Shown one piece after another: positions 45,247-55,210 of a stretch of 64,000 nucleotides of DNA; positions within the stretch are counted from its first letter, which is position 1, and each line of letters begins with the position of its first letter. The translations under genes and the position numbers were made by a program. The stretch spans positions 6,548,476 through 6,612,475 of the forward strand of contig JABAKD010000001.1 in assembly GCA_012845835.1 (NCBI GenBank), in the 5' to 3' direction. The stretch is from Undaria pinnatifida. Lineage: Eukaryota; Sar; Phaeophyceae; Laminariales; Alariaceae. The notes under the pieces are model-generated. The model searched no databases, had not been told where the DNA came from, and was given only the letters and a program-made list of their open reading frames with translations.

Positions 45247-45530
45247 TCTCGCCAGTTTGGTTTGTTAAATTTTCGTGCTTGATCGTAGGTAGATACTATT
45301 ATTTGAGTTGTTACCCGCCCAATACCCGTGGTCTATGGGACCCGCCAGTATTTTGGGGGGGAAATACCCGGGCACTCGTCACTTAGGCACCGCGTACCAG
45401 GGTGTAGGCGAGCACCCCGGTACTCGCGGGTACTCGCGGGTAATCGGGTACCCTGGTGCACGCAGGTTTCCCGGTTCCCGATATTTTCCCCCTGAAAGCC
45501 CATGGGATAACAACTTATCATCCCCGAAAT

Positions 45531-45783
45531 CACGTTCCTAGAGAGGCGTTGGACGAACAACTAGCGCTGCTGGCAAAGCAAGCCGCGGTCGATGCAGGGG
45601 CGGGTGCGAAGGGAAGAGGGAGAGCGGGAGCGGAGGGGGGCGGGCAAGGGGCATGGGGAGGAGCGGACGAGGCGAAAGGGACGGTGTGGAGGAGGGCGGG
45701 GAGGGCGGTGCTCGTCGCCCGAGCAGTCGGAGATGAAGGCGCCATGTTTTTGATGTTTTTGTGGTTTATCTTTGGCAGATGAT
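45531..45783 (+). pseudogene. Degenerate second copy of the PAM16 terminal exon
   Basis: After a TTCCTAG acceptor-like site the frame reads EALDEQLALLAKQAAVDAG, then a Gly/Ala-rich tail and ARAVGDEGAMFLM before a stop at 45781. It parallels EALEEQLALQAKQAADDAA of the real exon, with a similar GC-rich tail. The KGGSFYLQSKV signature upstream is lost. It could be an alternative last exon but is more likely a decayed duplicate. Confidence 0.6.
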
Positions 45784-46149
45784 GTAGCCTCGTTTTTTTG
45801 TTGTTGTAGAAACACTTGAGTTTTCGTGCTTGCTTGTTCGTAAGTAATTGCAGCCTTAGCCTTTGTTCTCTTCAAAGATGACAGTTAACACAGGAATAGT
45901 GACACGCCTCTTGTGCTTCCGGCTGTTAATACATATCTTCGTTATGTTTCGCGCATCGTGCTTTTTCTCGCGGTGCCAATATTTTGTCATATTTCGACAG
46001 TTTGGTACATACCAGGTAGGAGCCACCGTCATTTCTGGTACTTGTTGTGCTGTATGCCGGCGAATACCTGTTGCGGTAGTCAATGGCTTTGACTTACCGG
46101 TACTTCGTCACACGCGTGCCACGATAGTAGTACTTTTAGCTCAAAATGA

Positions 46150-46362
46150 GATGAGAATGGCGGCGTTCCTTAACCCAAAATCGTCGGAATTCCGATATGT
46201 TTTCGCTATAATTTTTCGTTGAATACCTACTATAGGTCATGGGATTGTTCATCGGGGGTCGTACCTTCCCCTCCCCCCCCCCCGCCGCGCGAATCAGTTT
46301 TCGGGAAAGCCTCAGAAAGAATATCATTTCTCGGTGCATCTCTATCGTGTGTAGGTAGCATG
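46150..46362. mobile_element. MITE-like element, family C, reverse partial copy
   Basis: Contains GGCGTTCCTTAACCCAAAATCG-like sequence at 46163 and ends GTGCATCTCTATCGTGTGTA then GGTAGCATGCG, matching the family C terminus in reverse. Confidence 0.45.
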
Positions 46363-46502
46363 CGCCCGAAGCTGAGTGTAGCTTTTTTCTTGTTTTAACA
46401 GTTTATTTCCCCTTTGAAGCACGAAATGAGTTGAGGGGCGTGGTGGATGTGGTGGAGTCATCCCCCCAGCGGCGGTAGGAGTGCGCGGCGGAGCTGTCTG
46501 GG

Positions 46503-46662
46503 CTCCTAATGCGAGGAGAGCTCAACGTTTTTGAATCGCCCGAAGCGCATGACTTCAAAAGGCATTCCGTTCGCGCTATAAACCCGGCCAACGAAATAAT
46601 CGTGGAAAATTATCTGACTAACCGGTGTAGTTCTTTCACTTGAGGAGCTCAACCGTACCATT
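46503..46662. mobile_element. MITE-like element, family B
   Basis: CTCCTAATGCGAGGAGAGCT at left and TCACTTGAGGAGCTCAACC at right, with internal AAAAGGCATTCCGTTCGCGC. Confidence 0.55.
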
Positions 46663-46671
46663 AGACTAAAG

Positions 46672-46850
46672 CATTAACAATAATATTAACCTTCGGCTTT
46701 AACATTAACATTAACTTTACCATTAGCGTTAACATTAGCATTCCATTCACATTCACATTAGCACTAGCATTCACATTCGCATTAGCATAATCATTAACAT
46801 TAACATTAACATTAACATCAGCATTAACGTTAACGTTAACATAAGCATCA
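46672..46850. repeat. (ATTAAC)n-type microsatellite
   Basis: Imperfect ATTAAC, ATTAGC and ATTCAC hexamers; the LMLMLM frame on the minus strand is an artefact. Confidence 0.8.
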
Positions 46851-46859
46851 CCAGGAAAA

Positions 46860-47605
46860 AACAGTTGGCCCCAAAAAGTGCAGCACCTTTGACCTTGGGA
46901 TGACTTCGGTGTAGGGCAGCACTAGGGACCAAGGTTGACCGCAGCCGCCGTGCCACACAGAAGCGAGGCAGTCAGAATCAAGTGACTACATTCTCATGTG
47001 ATATAATGATTTCTCTTATTCGCTGCTTGTTTCCCACGGCACACACGACCAAAAAAAGAGGAAACCACGACGTCGTACATCCTTACCAAGGATATCGTGC
47101 ACCAAATGTTCAAAAAATCTCAAGAGCTCAAAGAGAAATTACCAATATGAAAACCGCGGGCACGAAATGTCTTTCTGCATATGAGTTCGAAGGCATTCAT
47201 TCGCCCAACCTTTGACCAAAACAGTTCTCTGCGCGGGGTGCTAGTCCTAAAACAGAAATGCTCGAAAACTATCAAGACTGACCGGTCGTTTCTCACTTGA
47301 CGGCCACAAACGTTTGGCCCAGAGTACAAACCCCGAACCTTGGGATGGCTCCGGTGTAGGACACCAGTAGGGACCAAGGTTGACCGCAGCCGCCGTGCCA
47401 CACAGAAGAGAGGCAGTCAGAATCAAGTCGCAATACCAGATATTTTATGTCAACTTTTCTCTCATGTTAGCTTTTGTTTCCCAGGAGGACGCACACGACC
47501 AAAAGAGGGAAACGACGACGCCGTATGCACATATATCACCAAGGATTGTACACAATCTCAACAAAAAAATCAGAAAACCGCAGGCACACGAAATGTCTTT
47601 TGTCT
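46860..47605. repeat. Tandem duplication, about 430-base offset
   Basis: GACCAAGGTTGACCGCAGCC then GCCGTGCCACACAGAAG occurs at 46927 and 47365. Both copies continue through CAGTCAGAATCAAGT, TTGTTTCCCA, CACACGACCAAAA and a CACGAAATGTCTTT word. Confidence 0.7.
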
Positions 47606-48077
47606 CTACTGCCATCAGCTTCCGTGTGCGCGCCGAAGAATGGTTCAAGCATTATCAAATGACAAGTTTGGGTGGGCTGGCAACTCGGCACCTGGCCAGC
47701 CCTGGGGTCTATTCCAACCACCCATATAGGACAGGAGTACGAAACCCCATTAGACACAAAAGCGTAATACAAGAAAAAAACGAAACCAAGCATGCGTTCA
47801 GGGGGCAGTATATGCCGAGGAAGCAACGGACCATCAAGTGGTCCCTCTTTTAGAAGAACACCAGAGGAACAGAAACGCCTCCATAGCAAAGCTTGTTACG
47901 AGGATTCCATGAACAAACCTTTCACAGGGTAGTCTATATAGAAAGGTCAACGGTTTTCATTGCACCGGTCCCCCATTTTTGGGAGTTCCGCCGTCTATAA
48001 AACGGCGTGTTTTTACATGAAAGAAGCGCGTCATGCGCTATCAAAGCTCGTATGGAGCCAATCAGCCCAAATCTCCT
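47606..48077. other. No gene seen
   Basis: Short overlapping frames only. Confidence 0.3.
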
Positions 48078-48292
48078 CAAAAAAATACAGGGATTTTCGC
48101 GCGCCATGACCAAGCCCGCGGGGCGGGTCAAAGAAGGTTCTAAAAGACTTGCGGGTCGATCAGGAGGTGTTCGAAACCTCACGGGTCGGGTCGGGTCGCG
48201 TCAGGAGGGTTTCAAACATAAGGGGTCGGGCCGTTTCACATCCTGATCCGATCCGACCCGCGCGCAGTGATCCAACCCGCGAAACACCGTTA
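48078..48292. mobile_element. Fold-back repeat, CCCGA family
   Basis: CAGGGATTTTCGCGCGCCAT at left, AACCCGCGAAACACCG at right, with the CAGGAGGTGTTCGAAACCTC module and GGGTCGGGTCGGGTC between. Confidence 0.55.
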
Positions 48293-48380
48293 AAAAAACA
48301 AGAAACCTAGCGGGCCAGTTTTAACCTCCCGTGTTTCTTCGTTATCGAGTTCCTAGTTTCAACAGCGCCCGAAAACAGTG

Positions 48381-48665
48381 GACGCGTGCTACACGATTGA
48401 GGTGCGCCGCGTTTTTTTTCCGGGGTTCTACAATTTTGGAGCTTAAACACCACTCCCAAAAAATTGATTTTTGGAGAAAAACAAAAACCTGCGGAGCACT
48501 ACCGTATGAAAAATCCCATATGGCCTGGTTACACGACGAGAGGGAATCATGCCGAAAAAAAAAAAAGTGCCTGAATTTCCGACGACTTTGGGCTAAGAAG
48601 CCCCCCCCCGTCATTCAGAAACCATTTATGACGGAAAGTGCTAGTACTATCGTAGCGAGGAGCCA
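48381..48665. mobile_element. MITE-like element, family C
   Basis: Left GACGCGTGCTACACGATTGA; internal TTTTTGGAGAAAAACAAAAA, AAAAATCCCATATGGCC and TCCGACGACTTTGGGCTAAG; right end near ACTATCGTAGCGAGG. Fuller copies lie at 54.8 and 61.5 kb. Confidence 0.5.
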
Positions 48666-48706
48666 TCCCACGGTAGGGGTGGGGTGCACAGCATCAGCCC
48701 ATGAGC

Positions 48707-48872
48707 TCTTCACATGAGGAACTCAATATCTCACTCGAAAACAAATTTCGAAGGCATTCGTTCGCACAACCCCACCAAGCTTCTATGCCCCGTAGTCCCA
48801 AAGAAATATGTACTCGTGAAATTACTTCATTAACCGGCAGTTCCTCACATGAGGAGCCCAATCACCCAGGGA
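48707..48872. mobile_element. MITE-like element, family B
   Basis: GCTCTTCACATGAGGAACTC at left and CCTCACATGAGGAGCCCAA at right, with TTTCGAAGGCATTCGTTCGC inside. A clear inverted terminal pair. Confidence 0.6.
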
Positions 48873-50020
48873 CGTTTTGGCCCAAAAACTGCAACCCCTA
48901 CCTTGGGATGACTCCGGAGCGTCGGTGGCCCGGCCCCTTTCGAGTTGCCTGATCCGGAAGCCGACCCCCAACGCACACACGTTGACTTGTGTCCAGTGCA
49001 GTAGACGCGCGCTACGGCAGAGGTTGCACCAAATTATCTTCTCAGGCTCCTCACTCGAAAAGCTCTACACGGCCCTATTAACAGGCTACCCAAAAACCCA
49101 AAACACCATTTTGACGGAAGACTGATTCTACGATACCCCCCCCCCAAAAAAATACCAGCGATATTTTTTCAACGAACGTTTCATGGCTGCTCGACACGAG
49201 GAAGGATGATATGAAAACTAAAATCTTCACATATTTTCTTGTTTTGAAAGGACTATCGAACGATGACGTCGGGGGGGGCAAGGGGCACCGCATTTCAGGA
49301 CATACGGCCTGGAGTTGGTTTCAAAACCGGCGATTTCCTCAAAGAAATGTTGGGGGGGCTACCGTAGTAAGACTCGGAACTGAAATGTGCGACACGATGG
49401 CCTATTGGTAGTACGCAAAAAAAAACAAAAATGACGATATTTCCGACGGTTTGGGGGTTAAGAAGGACCCCCGTCATTTCAGAAAATACATTTTTTTACC
49501 CAAAATTATCATAGTGACGGTGGGGGGGGGGGGGGGGGGGGGGGTACCCCTTTTTTTACTACTACTGGGTTTGTACCAATCGCCCGAGTGACTCTGCACC
49601 TCAATGAAACAAGAAGAAAGAAGAAAAAAATAAGCGATTCTCGTTTGGCGCGGCGTGTAGCTACAACCGTTCCACAGCGGCTTCAAACGCCAAAAAAAAG
49701 ACTGCACTACTACGAAGAAAGCCACGAAGAAAGCAACGAAGAAAGCTCAAGACCGCCACGGAATAGGGGGGGTTCACTCGCGCGAGTGATTCGTGGCCCC
49801 GAGCCACCGCCAAAAAAAAGAACCAAAACAAAACAACACAACCCCTTACAGTAGCCACGGTAAAATGTGCTACTTATACCTATACCTATACCTATATCGC
49901 AGAAAACGCGTCAGCTGAAAACAAATTGCAAGAGGGGGGGTTATTTGTGCGACAGCTATACTGTCTTCGTATAATGCGGCCGGTGCTCTAGGGCGCGAAG
50001 GTCGGGCAGCGGCCTCCTAC
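48873..50020. other. No gene seen; repeat fragments and poly-G
   Basis: Family C fragments (GCGCGCTACGGCAGAGGT at 49007; TTTCCGACGGTTTGGGGGTT at 49440), a G run at about 49522-49544 and a short GAAGAAAGC repeat at 49715-49750. Confidence 0.4.
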
Positions 50021-50023
50021 GGC

Positions 50024-50092
50024 TACTGTTGACGCCCGCGATCGAACATCTTCCAACGCGCGCATTTGGGCCAATCCGTTTCATGTACACTA
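50024..50092 (-). pseudogene. Degenerate duplicate of the SGNH hydrolase last exon
   Basis: The minus strand reads ETDWPKCARWKMFDRGRQQ and a stop, paralleling LEEWAKCASEDIRSGLTDP of the exon at 50393-50506. The following sequence also matches (GCGGCCTCCTACGG here, ACGGCCGCCTAGGG there on the plus strand). The catalytic Asp-His part is not preserved. Confidence 0.45.
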
Positions 50093-50392
50093 CGCCCGAA
50101 AAAAAACAAGAAGAGCGTTATTATACGAGAAGAAGAAAAAAAAAACAAGAAGAGCATTGTACACCCCCCCCCCAAAAAGAAAAACAGGATAAAAAAAAAT
50201 AAAAACACAAGAGCATTATACAAAAAAAGAAGCAAGGGCCCTATTCGCAGTTAAATCATGAGCATAAAAATGCAACAAAAGTAATCATGCGCTGCAGAAC
50301 CATTTCAGAAAAGGGTCATACGGCAAATTCTACGGCAAAGCCTTAAAAGGCTGGGGATTGGGCTATAGGAACAGAGATCGCCCGACGGCCGC

Positions 50393-50506
50393 CTAGGGAT
50401 CGGTGAGACCCGACCGAATATCTTCCGATGCGCATTTGGCCCATTCCTCCAATCCCGCCGGGGTGAGATGCAAGTTGTCCTCGAGAAGAAGCTCATAATT
50501 AAGTGC
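50393..50506 (-). CDS. SGNH/GDSL hydrolase, C-terminal exon with catalytic Asp-His block
   Basis: The exon is 38 codons after a GGCATCAG acceptor, phase 0, ending TAG at 50393. It reads ALNYELLLEDNLHLTPAGLE then EWAKCASEDIRSGLTDP. The D-x-LHLT-x-x-G pattern is SGNH block V, carrying the catalytic Asp and His, closest in form to PAF-acetylhydrolase Ib catalytic subunits (DFLHLTGGGY). Strand, order and phase agree with the exons at 61873-61980 and 63378-63464, so all three may form one gene. About 40 residues of the family between these exons were not located. Confidence 0.7.
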   Translation of the reverse strand, partial: ALNYELLLEDNLHLTPAGLEEWAKCASEDIRSGLTDP

Positions 50507-50644
50507 CTGATGCCCCGTGCTATCTTCAGTCAAAAACCTGTGTGCAAGCGTCCAAAACGGGCATGTAGGGTGGCCAATGTGGGCTGACTATACAAGTCGT
50601 CGACTACTGGTGTTGATAGCTGCCGTGATGCCACCTATCTGGCT

Positions 50645-50960
50645 GCTGCCGAAGGTGTGCACCCAATCCCCCACGACGATGTAATACGAAAGCGAAAAAC
50701 CTGACGACCGATCGCACGGCCAACAGTAGGCACACAACGAGCTAGACCAAGTTGGCGTACGCACCCAAACCCTCACCGCTTCGACAAAGCGCGGAAAGCG
50801 AAAAAACACGACGAACAAACAATCGCCCGGTCTACTTGGTACACAACGAGTTAGTTAGACTAAGCTGCTAGAAGTACACCCAAACCCTCACCGTGAGAAA
50901 AAATACGAAAGTGAACTCCCCGGCGAACAATGGCGCGTGTCTACAGCGGCTACTCAACGA
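50645..50960 (-). repeat. Tandem array with donor-like GTGAGGGTTTGGGTG
   Basis: Three copies of a unit of about 100-120 bases start near 50653, 50758 and 50875 on the plus strand. They share CACCCAAACCCTCACCG, GCGAAAGCGAAAAAAC-like, GACGAACAAT and TACACAACGAG words. On the minus strand each begins GTGAGGGTTTGGGTG or GTGGGGGATTGGGTG. It lies just upstream of the SGNH last exon. Confidence 0.5.
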
Positions 50961-52110
50961 GATAGACTAAGCAAGACACTCGTTTTATCTATCTATGAAT
51001 GATCGGTATGACCTGTCCGGGTATGTGTGGCGGTGGCTAGGCTAATTATATCCCCTTTAGCTTTCAATAGGTTGTGCCCTGTCTGGACAACTTGCGACGC
51101 CCCCGGGACTTCAAGCCAACCACACCCCGAAGTAGAAGCCTGTGGGAGTTATCCCTCTATAGCGCGTTAGGGATTGCACTTTTTGTTGGGTGAAGAAAAA
51201 AATGCGGCCGGTTGCGATCCTCGCGTAACAGAACTACCGTTTGTTCTGATAATTTTACGAGCACGTTTTGTTTTAGGGCTGTGTACGTAACGCGATACAA
51301 GTGTGTTGGTCGGATTGCGAGAGCGAATGCCTTCTAATTCATGGCTTCGGGGTGAGATGCTGAGCTCCTCGTGTTATCAATAGGAGCTCAGAAACTCCCA
51401 TTGCACCTCTACCGCGAGATGAGTGATCAAGCTATGACAATAACACCGGATAGCATATGAGTCCACTACCCCTTTTAGCACCGCACTCCCAACAAAGGTA
51501 CAAAAACACTTGGAGTTAGAATGGGATAAGTAGGGGTTGGAAATGGGTTAAGGAGCCCCCGCCAATCAGAAGGGTTTGACCGACAACAAAAAAAGCGCTT
51601 CCTCTACGGTAACACCCGTCTTTCGGCCCCCTTGCTTGTAGGAAAGCTGGCACACATCAGGACAGGCTTTACAACTCCAGATGTACATACCAGGTCTCCT
51701 TCCCCTAGATAGCACTGCCAGTACGAGAAAACTATATAATAGAGGTCCAAGGTTCCGTTCCGTGCTGACCCGAGACACCGACCTACCTCGGCGTGTCCTC
51801 CACACCACAGCCACGCAAAAGCGGATCTGCTAGGGGCTCAGTCCCACATTGGCGTCGACGGCAGGTCCATCATCAACGTATCTCAGGGTAGGCAGGTTCC
51901 TGTATTTAATTATGTTGCATTTTTTCGCTCATTCCATTCACCATCTTCGCATTATTTCTGTTCTCCTCCTCCCTCCCTACACGTAACTCAGATCCGGGGT
52001 CACTAGGCAGGCTATTTCTCCCCCCCTCCCCACTACGTCGCGGTATTGGGGAACTTTCGTCTTACAAGCTCACGCTGTCGGAACATGCTCCCTTGTCAGC
52101 CTCCGGATAT
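50961..52110. other. No gene seen
   Basis: A copy of the 13.4 kb module lies at about 51085-51150 and a stretch shared with 30.45 kb at 51975-52010 (ACTCAGATCCGGGGTCA). Confidence 0.35.
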
Positions 52111-52118
52111 GTGGGACG

Positions 52119-52290
52119 GTGAAGGTGTGGAATTACAGGCAAGCAACACGCGCGCTGCGCCAGGTAGCTAGCCAAGCGGGTTTAGACCCGCAAGCGAGGC
52201 TCACTCCATGGTACGCGCCTCTTCATTTTCATCGCGACAAGACTTCGGCCGTTTCTTCCCTCGTCGACTCGCATCGCCTTTGTTTCGGTA
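52119..52290 (+). CDS. Possible exon related to the 30.5 kb exon
   Basis: The frame reads WNYRQATRALRQVASQAGLD, then a linker and FHRDKTSAVSSLVDSHRLCF to a GGTATTTG donor-like end. The last part parallels RKKASVLSSLVDKHRTC at 30.5 kb. The first part has no counterpart there, so one copy gained or lost about 170 bases. Function unknown. Confidence 0.35.
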
Positions 52291-52559
52291 TTTGTATATG
52301 ACCTGTCGGGCCTAGATAATGCTGCCGGGTGGGAACCCCATGGTCTCATGACCTAGCACGCGTTACGACAAAGGTGCGTCTATTTTTTTTCTCGGGCTCC
52401 ACGCTTTGAAGAGCTCTACATGTTCTTGACCCAAAAGCTGATTTTTTCATGTGAAATGAAAGTGCAAAACAATGACAAGGCTCATGGCCGAGGTAATAAA
52501 AAGCCAAGAAAAAAAAAAGCAGAAAAAAAACGACATTCCGACGATTTTTTGGCTATGGA

Positions 52560-52635
52560 GCGCCCCGTCATTCCGAAAATATTGTAGCCAAATGTTCAAC
52601 CTCTATCGTCGTAGCACGCGTCTTAAACCTAGCAC
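52560..52635. mobile_element. Family C fragment
   Basis: CATTCCGACGATTTTTTGGC, CGCCCCGTCATTCC and the terminal ACCTCTATCGTCGTAGCACG. Confidence 0.45.
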
Positions 52636-52986
52636 ATGCCCGTGCAGACTCAAATGCCTGGCTTGGCTGGCATTATCCAGGGACCGCCTCACGTTTGCCC
52701 GCGTTGTCAGCAAGAGCCCCAACTCGCTTGCGCCCGGCGTGCTTTTGCTAGCCTGCACGCGACGAGCTGCTCACCCGGGACTGGCCCTGGGGTGCTCGTT
52801 TACCGTTTCTACAATCCCCTACGACCAGGGGTCCCGTCACAGACATGCCTCATTCTCTTCAAAACACACAATAAACACACCTTTGTCTGTTACTTTGTTT
52901 TCTTGCGTTTGCAGACAAACCTACCCTTTGCCGGGTCAGATACGTACTCGACAGATTCCGGCCAATCTGTCATAGCAACATACCAG
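52636..52986 (+). CDS. Possible exon(s), unknown product
   Basis: One frame is open from 52636. Its last 72 bases (52915-52986) form a tidy phase-0 exon between TTTGCAG and GTATGT, reading TNLPFAGSDTYSTDSGQSVI then ATYQ. The upstream part contains HVCPRCQQEPQLACARRAF, with a CxxC pair. Whether both parts are exons of one gene is unknown. Confidence 0.35.
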
Positions 52987-53370
52987 GTATGTATGATAGG
53001 ATCTGCATGATCTAGATCATCATGTATCTGATGTGCGAAAGCTTCTTAGGCTTTAGCATACTATGTGTACGCCTGGTACCAGTACGAAAATAAACGTACG
53101 ATGGAGAGGGAAAACGCTCTAAAGTCAGCGTCACCGTGAGCATTCCATCCTCCCTCAAGTCCATGTGACCATGTGAACGGTAAGCTCCACATGGAAAGGG
53201 GACCATGCGGTACTGCCACAGCAGCATCATCAACCGAAAAATTGTTGCTAACCGTACCTCCATGTCAGTGCAAATATATCAAATGTTTGAAACATCCACT
53301 GGTTGACCCGGGGATGTTTGTTTGTCATTCCCTACCTCAGATTTGGAGTTTCGCACATTCTAAAATTGGG

Positions 53371-53737
53371 TACAGTAGTGCATCCATTTTGAGGTCATCC
53401 GGTTAAGGTCATCCGGTTCAAGACCATATTAGAGCTAAGACCAGAAAAACCGGCCTGTCACGAAAACCCCCCCGATAAAACCTAATTAGTCCTTATCCCC
53501 TAACCCGGTCTTAAGTCGGGATAATAACGCCTGTGCATGTTATACAAGACCCCTACCTTGACCCATTCAGCCCACAAGCAATCGCGTGCGTGACATTTTC
53601 CTCCAATGTAAGACGGTTTTCGGTCTTATCCCGGATTAAGGCCGTAACGGTCTTAAAGAGGGGTAAGACCAAAGTAGAGATAAGACCAGGTTTATTGGCC
53701 TGTCACGGGGTTGTCTTAAAATGGGCACACCACTGTA
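53371..53737. mobile_element. Tc1/mariner-like MITE
   Basis: The left end TACAGTAGTGCATCCATTTT and the reverse complement of the right end, TACAGTGGTGTGCCCATTTT, pair closely. The TA dinucleotide at each edge fits the Tc1/mariner target duplication. The interior of about 320 bases has repeated GGTCTTA words and no transposase. Confidence 0.7.
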
Positions 53738-53934
53738 TTTATGTCGCGCTCTTATATTTTTTGTCCGACTGGTACGTAAAAATGATCCGCACTGAAATAT
53801 CTAGCTCGTGCAAAGGGCATCTGATGTATCCGATGCGCGAAAACAACCTAACAGAAAATACCTTAGGAAATATCCCTGCGTGCATTGTGCGTACACCTGC
53901 AAATATAAAAAGGAGGAGCACCTTATAAAAAAAA

Positions 53935-54112
53935 ATGAATACGTCAGCTGTGACTTCGACAAATTTAGGGTCGTCGATAATCATCTTTGCCAGCTGCGTG
54001 GTACACCGGCCGCTCGCTTGCACAGATGTATTCTTCTTCGAATGCACACGACTCCTATGGATGTCAGGGTGAACATCATCAACAAAGTGTTACCAATTAT
54101 AATGGTAGCCAC
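53935..54112. repeat. Dispersed family D copy
   Basis: ACGTCAGCTGTGACTTCGAC, ATCATCTTTGCCAGCTGCGT, CCGGCCGCTCGC then CACAGATGTATTCTTCTTCG: the most complete reverse copy of the family also seen at 11.9 and 19.9 kb. Confidence 0.55.
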
Positions 54113-54627
54113 TGTACGTGCTTCACCACAAGCTTCACCACAAGATAGTAACTAGTTAAGATTCGTCAGTGTCAATAGCATTATACTAAAAAAATACAGT
54201 AGAAACACAACATCAACAGCAACAACGGTACCAACAACATACGTACATCACCACAAAAAAGGTAACCTTAAACCTGCCAAAAAATTATTCCGAAACAAAA
54301 AAACGCACGAGAAACCAACGTGTAGAGGGCAAGGCGATCACCTCTCGTTGCAGTTGACGAAGTGCACTTTTTCCTCTCCGAAATTCAGCTTGAGCATGTG
54401 CTCCAGCAGTGTGTTCACCTATATAAAAACCGACAAAAGCAAAGCACAAAAAACAGCAACAAAAGCGCCAAAAGACCAGCAGTGTGGGGACACGCGGAAT
54501 CGATTTTTCAAGACGAGACTGTCCACCTTAGAACCGCACCCACACGGCGGTTTTGGGGATAATCAAAATCAACATACATCTCTTCAACCCGAAGAACAAA
54601 TGTGAGGTATCCGTTTTATTCACGTCT
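54113..54627. other. No gene seen
   Basis: A-rich sequence with short frames. Confidence 0.3.
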
Positions 54628-54784
54628 ATTCACGGGTCATAACCCGTCCCGTCGAGTCAGGAAGTTCTCAAAATGTCGCGGGTCGAATCGGGTCGGGTCA
54701 GGAGGTGCAGTAGTTCGGACGCTCGGGGGGTCGAAACGGGCCGGGCCAGGAGGTTGTCAAGGGTTACGATTAGGTTCGGGACGT
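54628..54784. mobile_element. Fold-back repeat, CCCGA family, truncated
   Basis: TCACGGGTCATAACCCGTCC, GCGGGTCGAATCGGGTCGGG, CAGGAGGTGCAGTAG and CCAGGAGGTTGTCAA modules; the right terminus is missing and family C follows directly. Confidence 0.55.
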
Positions 54785-55210
54785 GTATGCTACGATAGAG
54801 GTGTACCAGGTACCAGGTATATATATATTTCAAGGTGTATCACTTTTCGACCATTTCTTTTTCTAAACTGCGGGGCTCCTTGGCCCATCCTAAACCCGAT
54901 CGTCAGAATAACGCCATTCCTGTTTTGCAAAACAAGCGGTGCTACGATAGCAGGTGCACCACTTTATTTTTCTTGCTCTGAAAAGTTTTCTAAATTTGGG
55001 AACCCAAGACCTCTCTCCCCAAAAAACTGATTTTGGAGAAAAACTAAAACTGCTAGGTACCACCGGATAAAAAAATCCCATGGCCTAGGTACAAGATGCA
55101 AACAAAATGGGCGATTTTCGACGATTTTTTGGGGGGTCAAGGAACCCTGTCATTCAGACACCATTTCAGACGAAAAGCGATGACCTCTGTCGTAACACGC
55201 GTCCAAACTT
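54785..55210. mobile_element. MITE-like element, family C
   Basis: Left ATGCTACGATAGAGGTGTAC; right GACCTCTGTCGTAACACGCG. Inside are TGATTTTGGAGAAAAACTAA, AAAAATCCCATGGCCTAGGT and TTTTCGACGATTTTTTGGGG. Confidence 0.6.
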
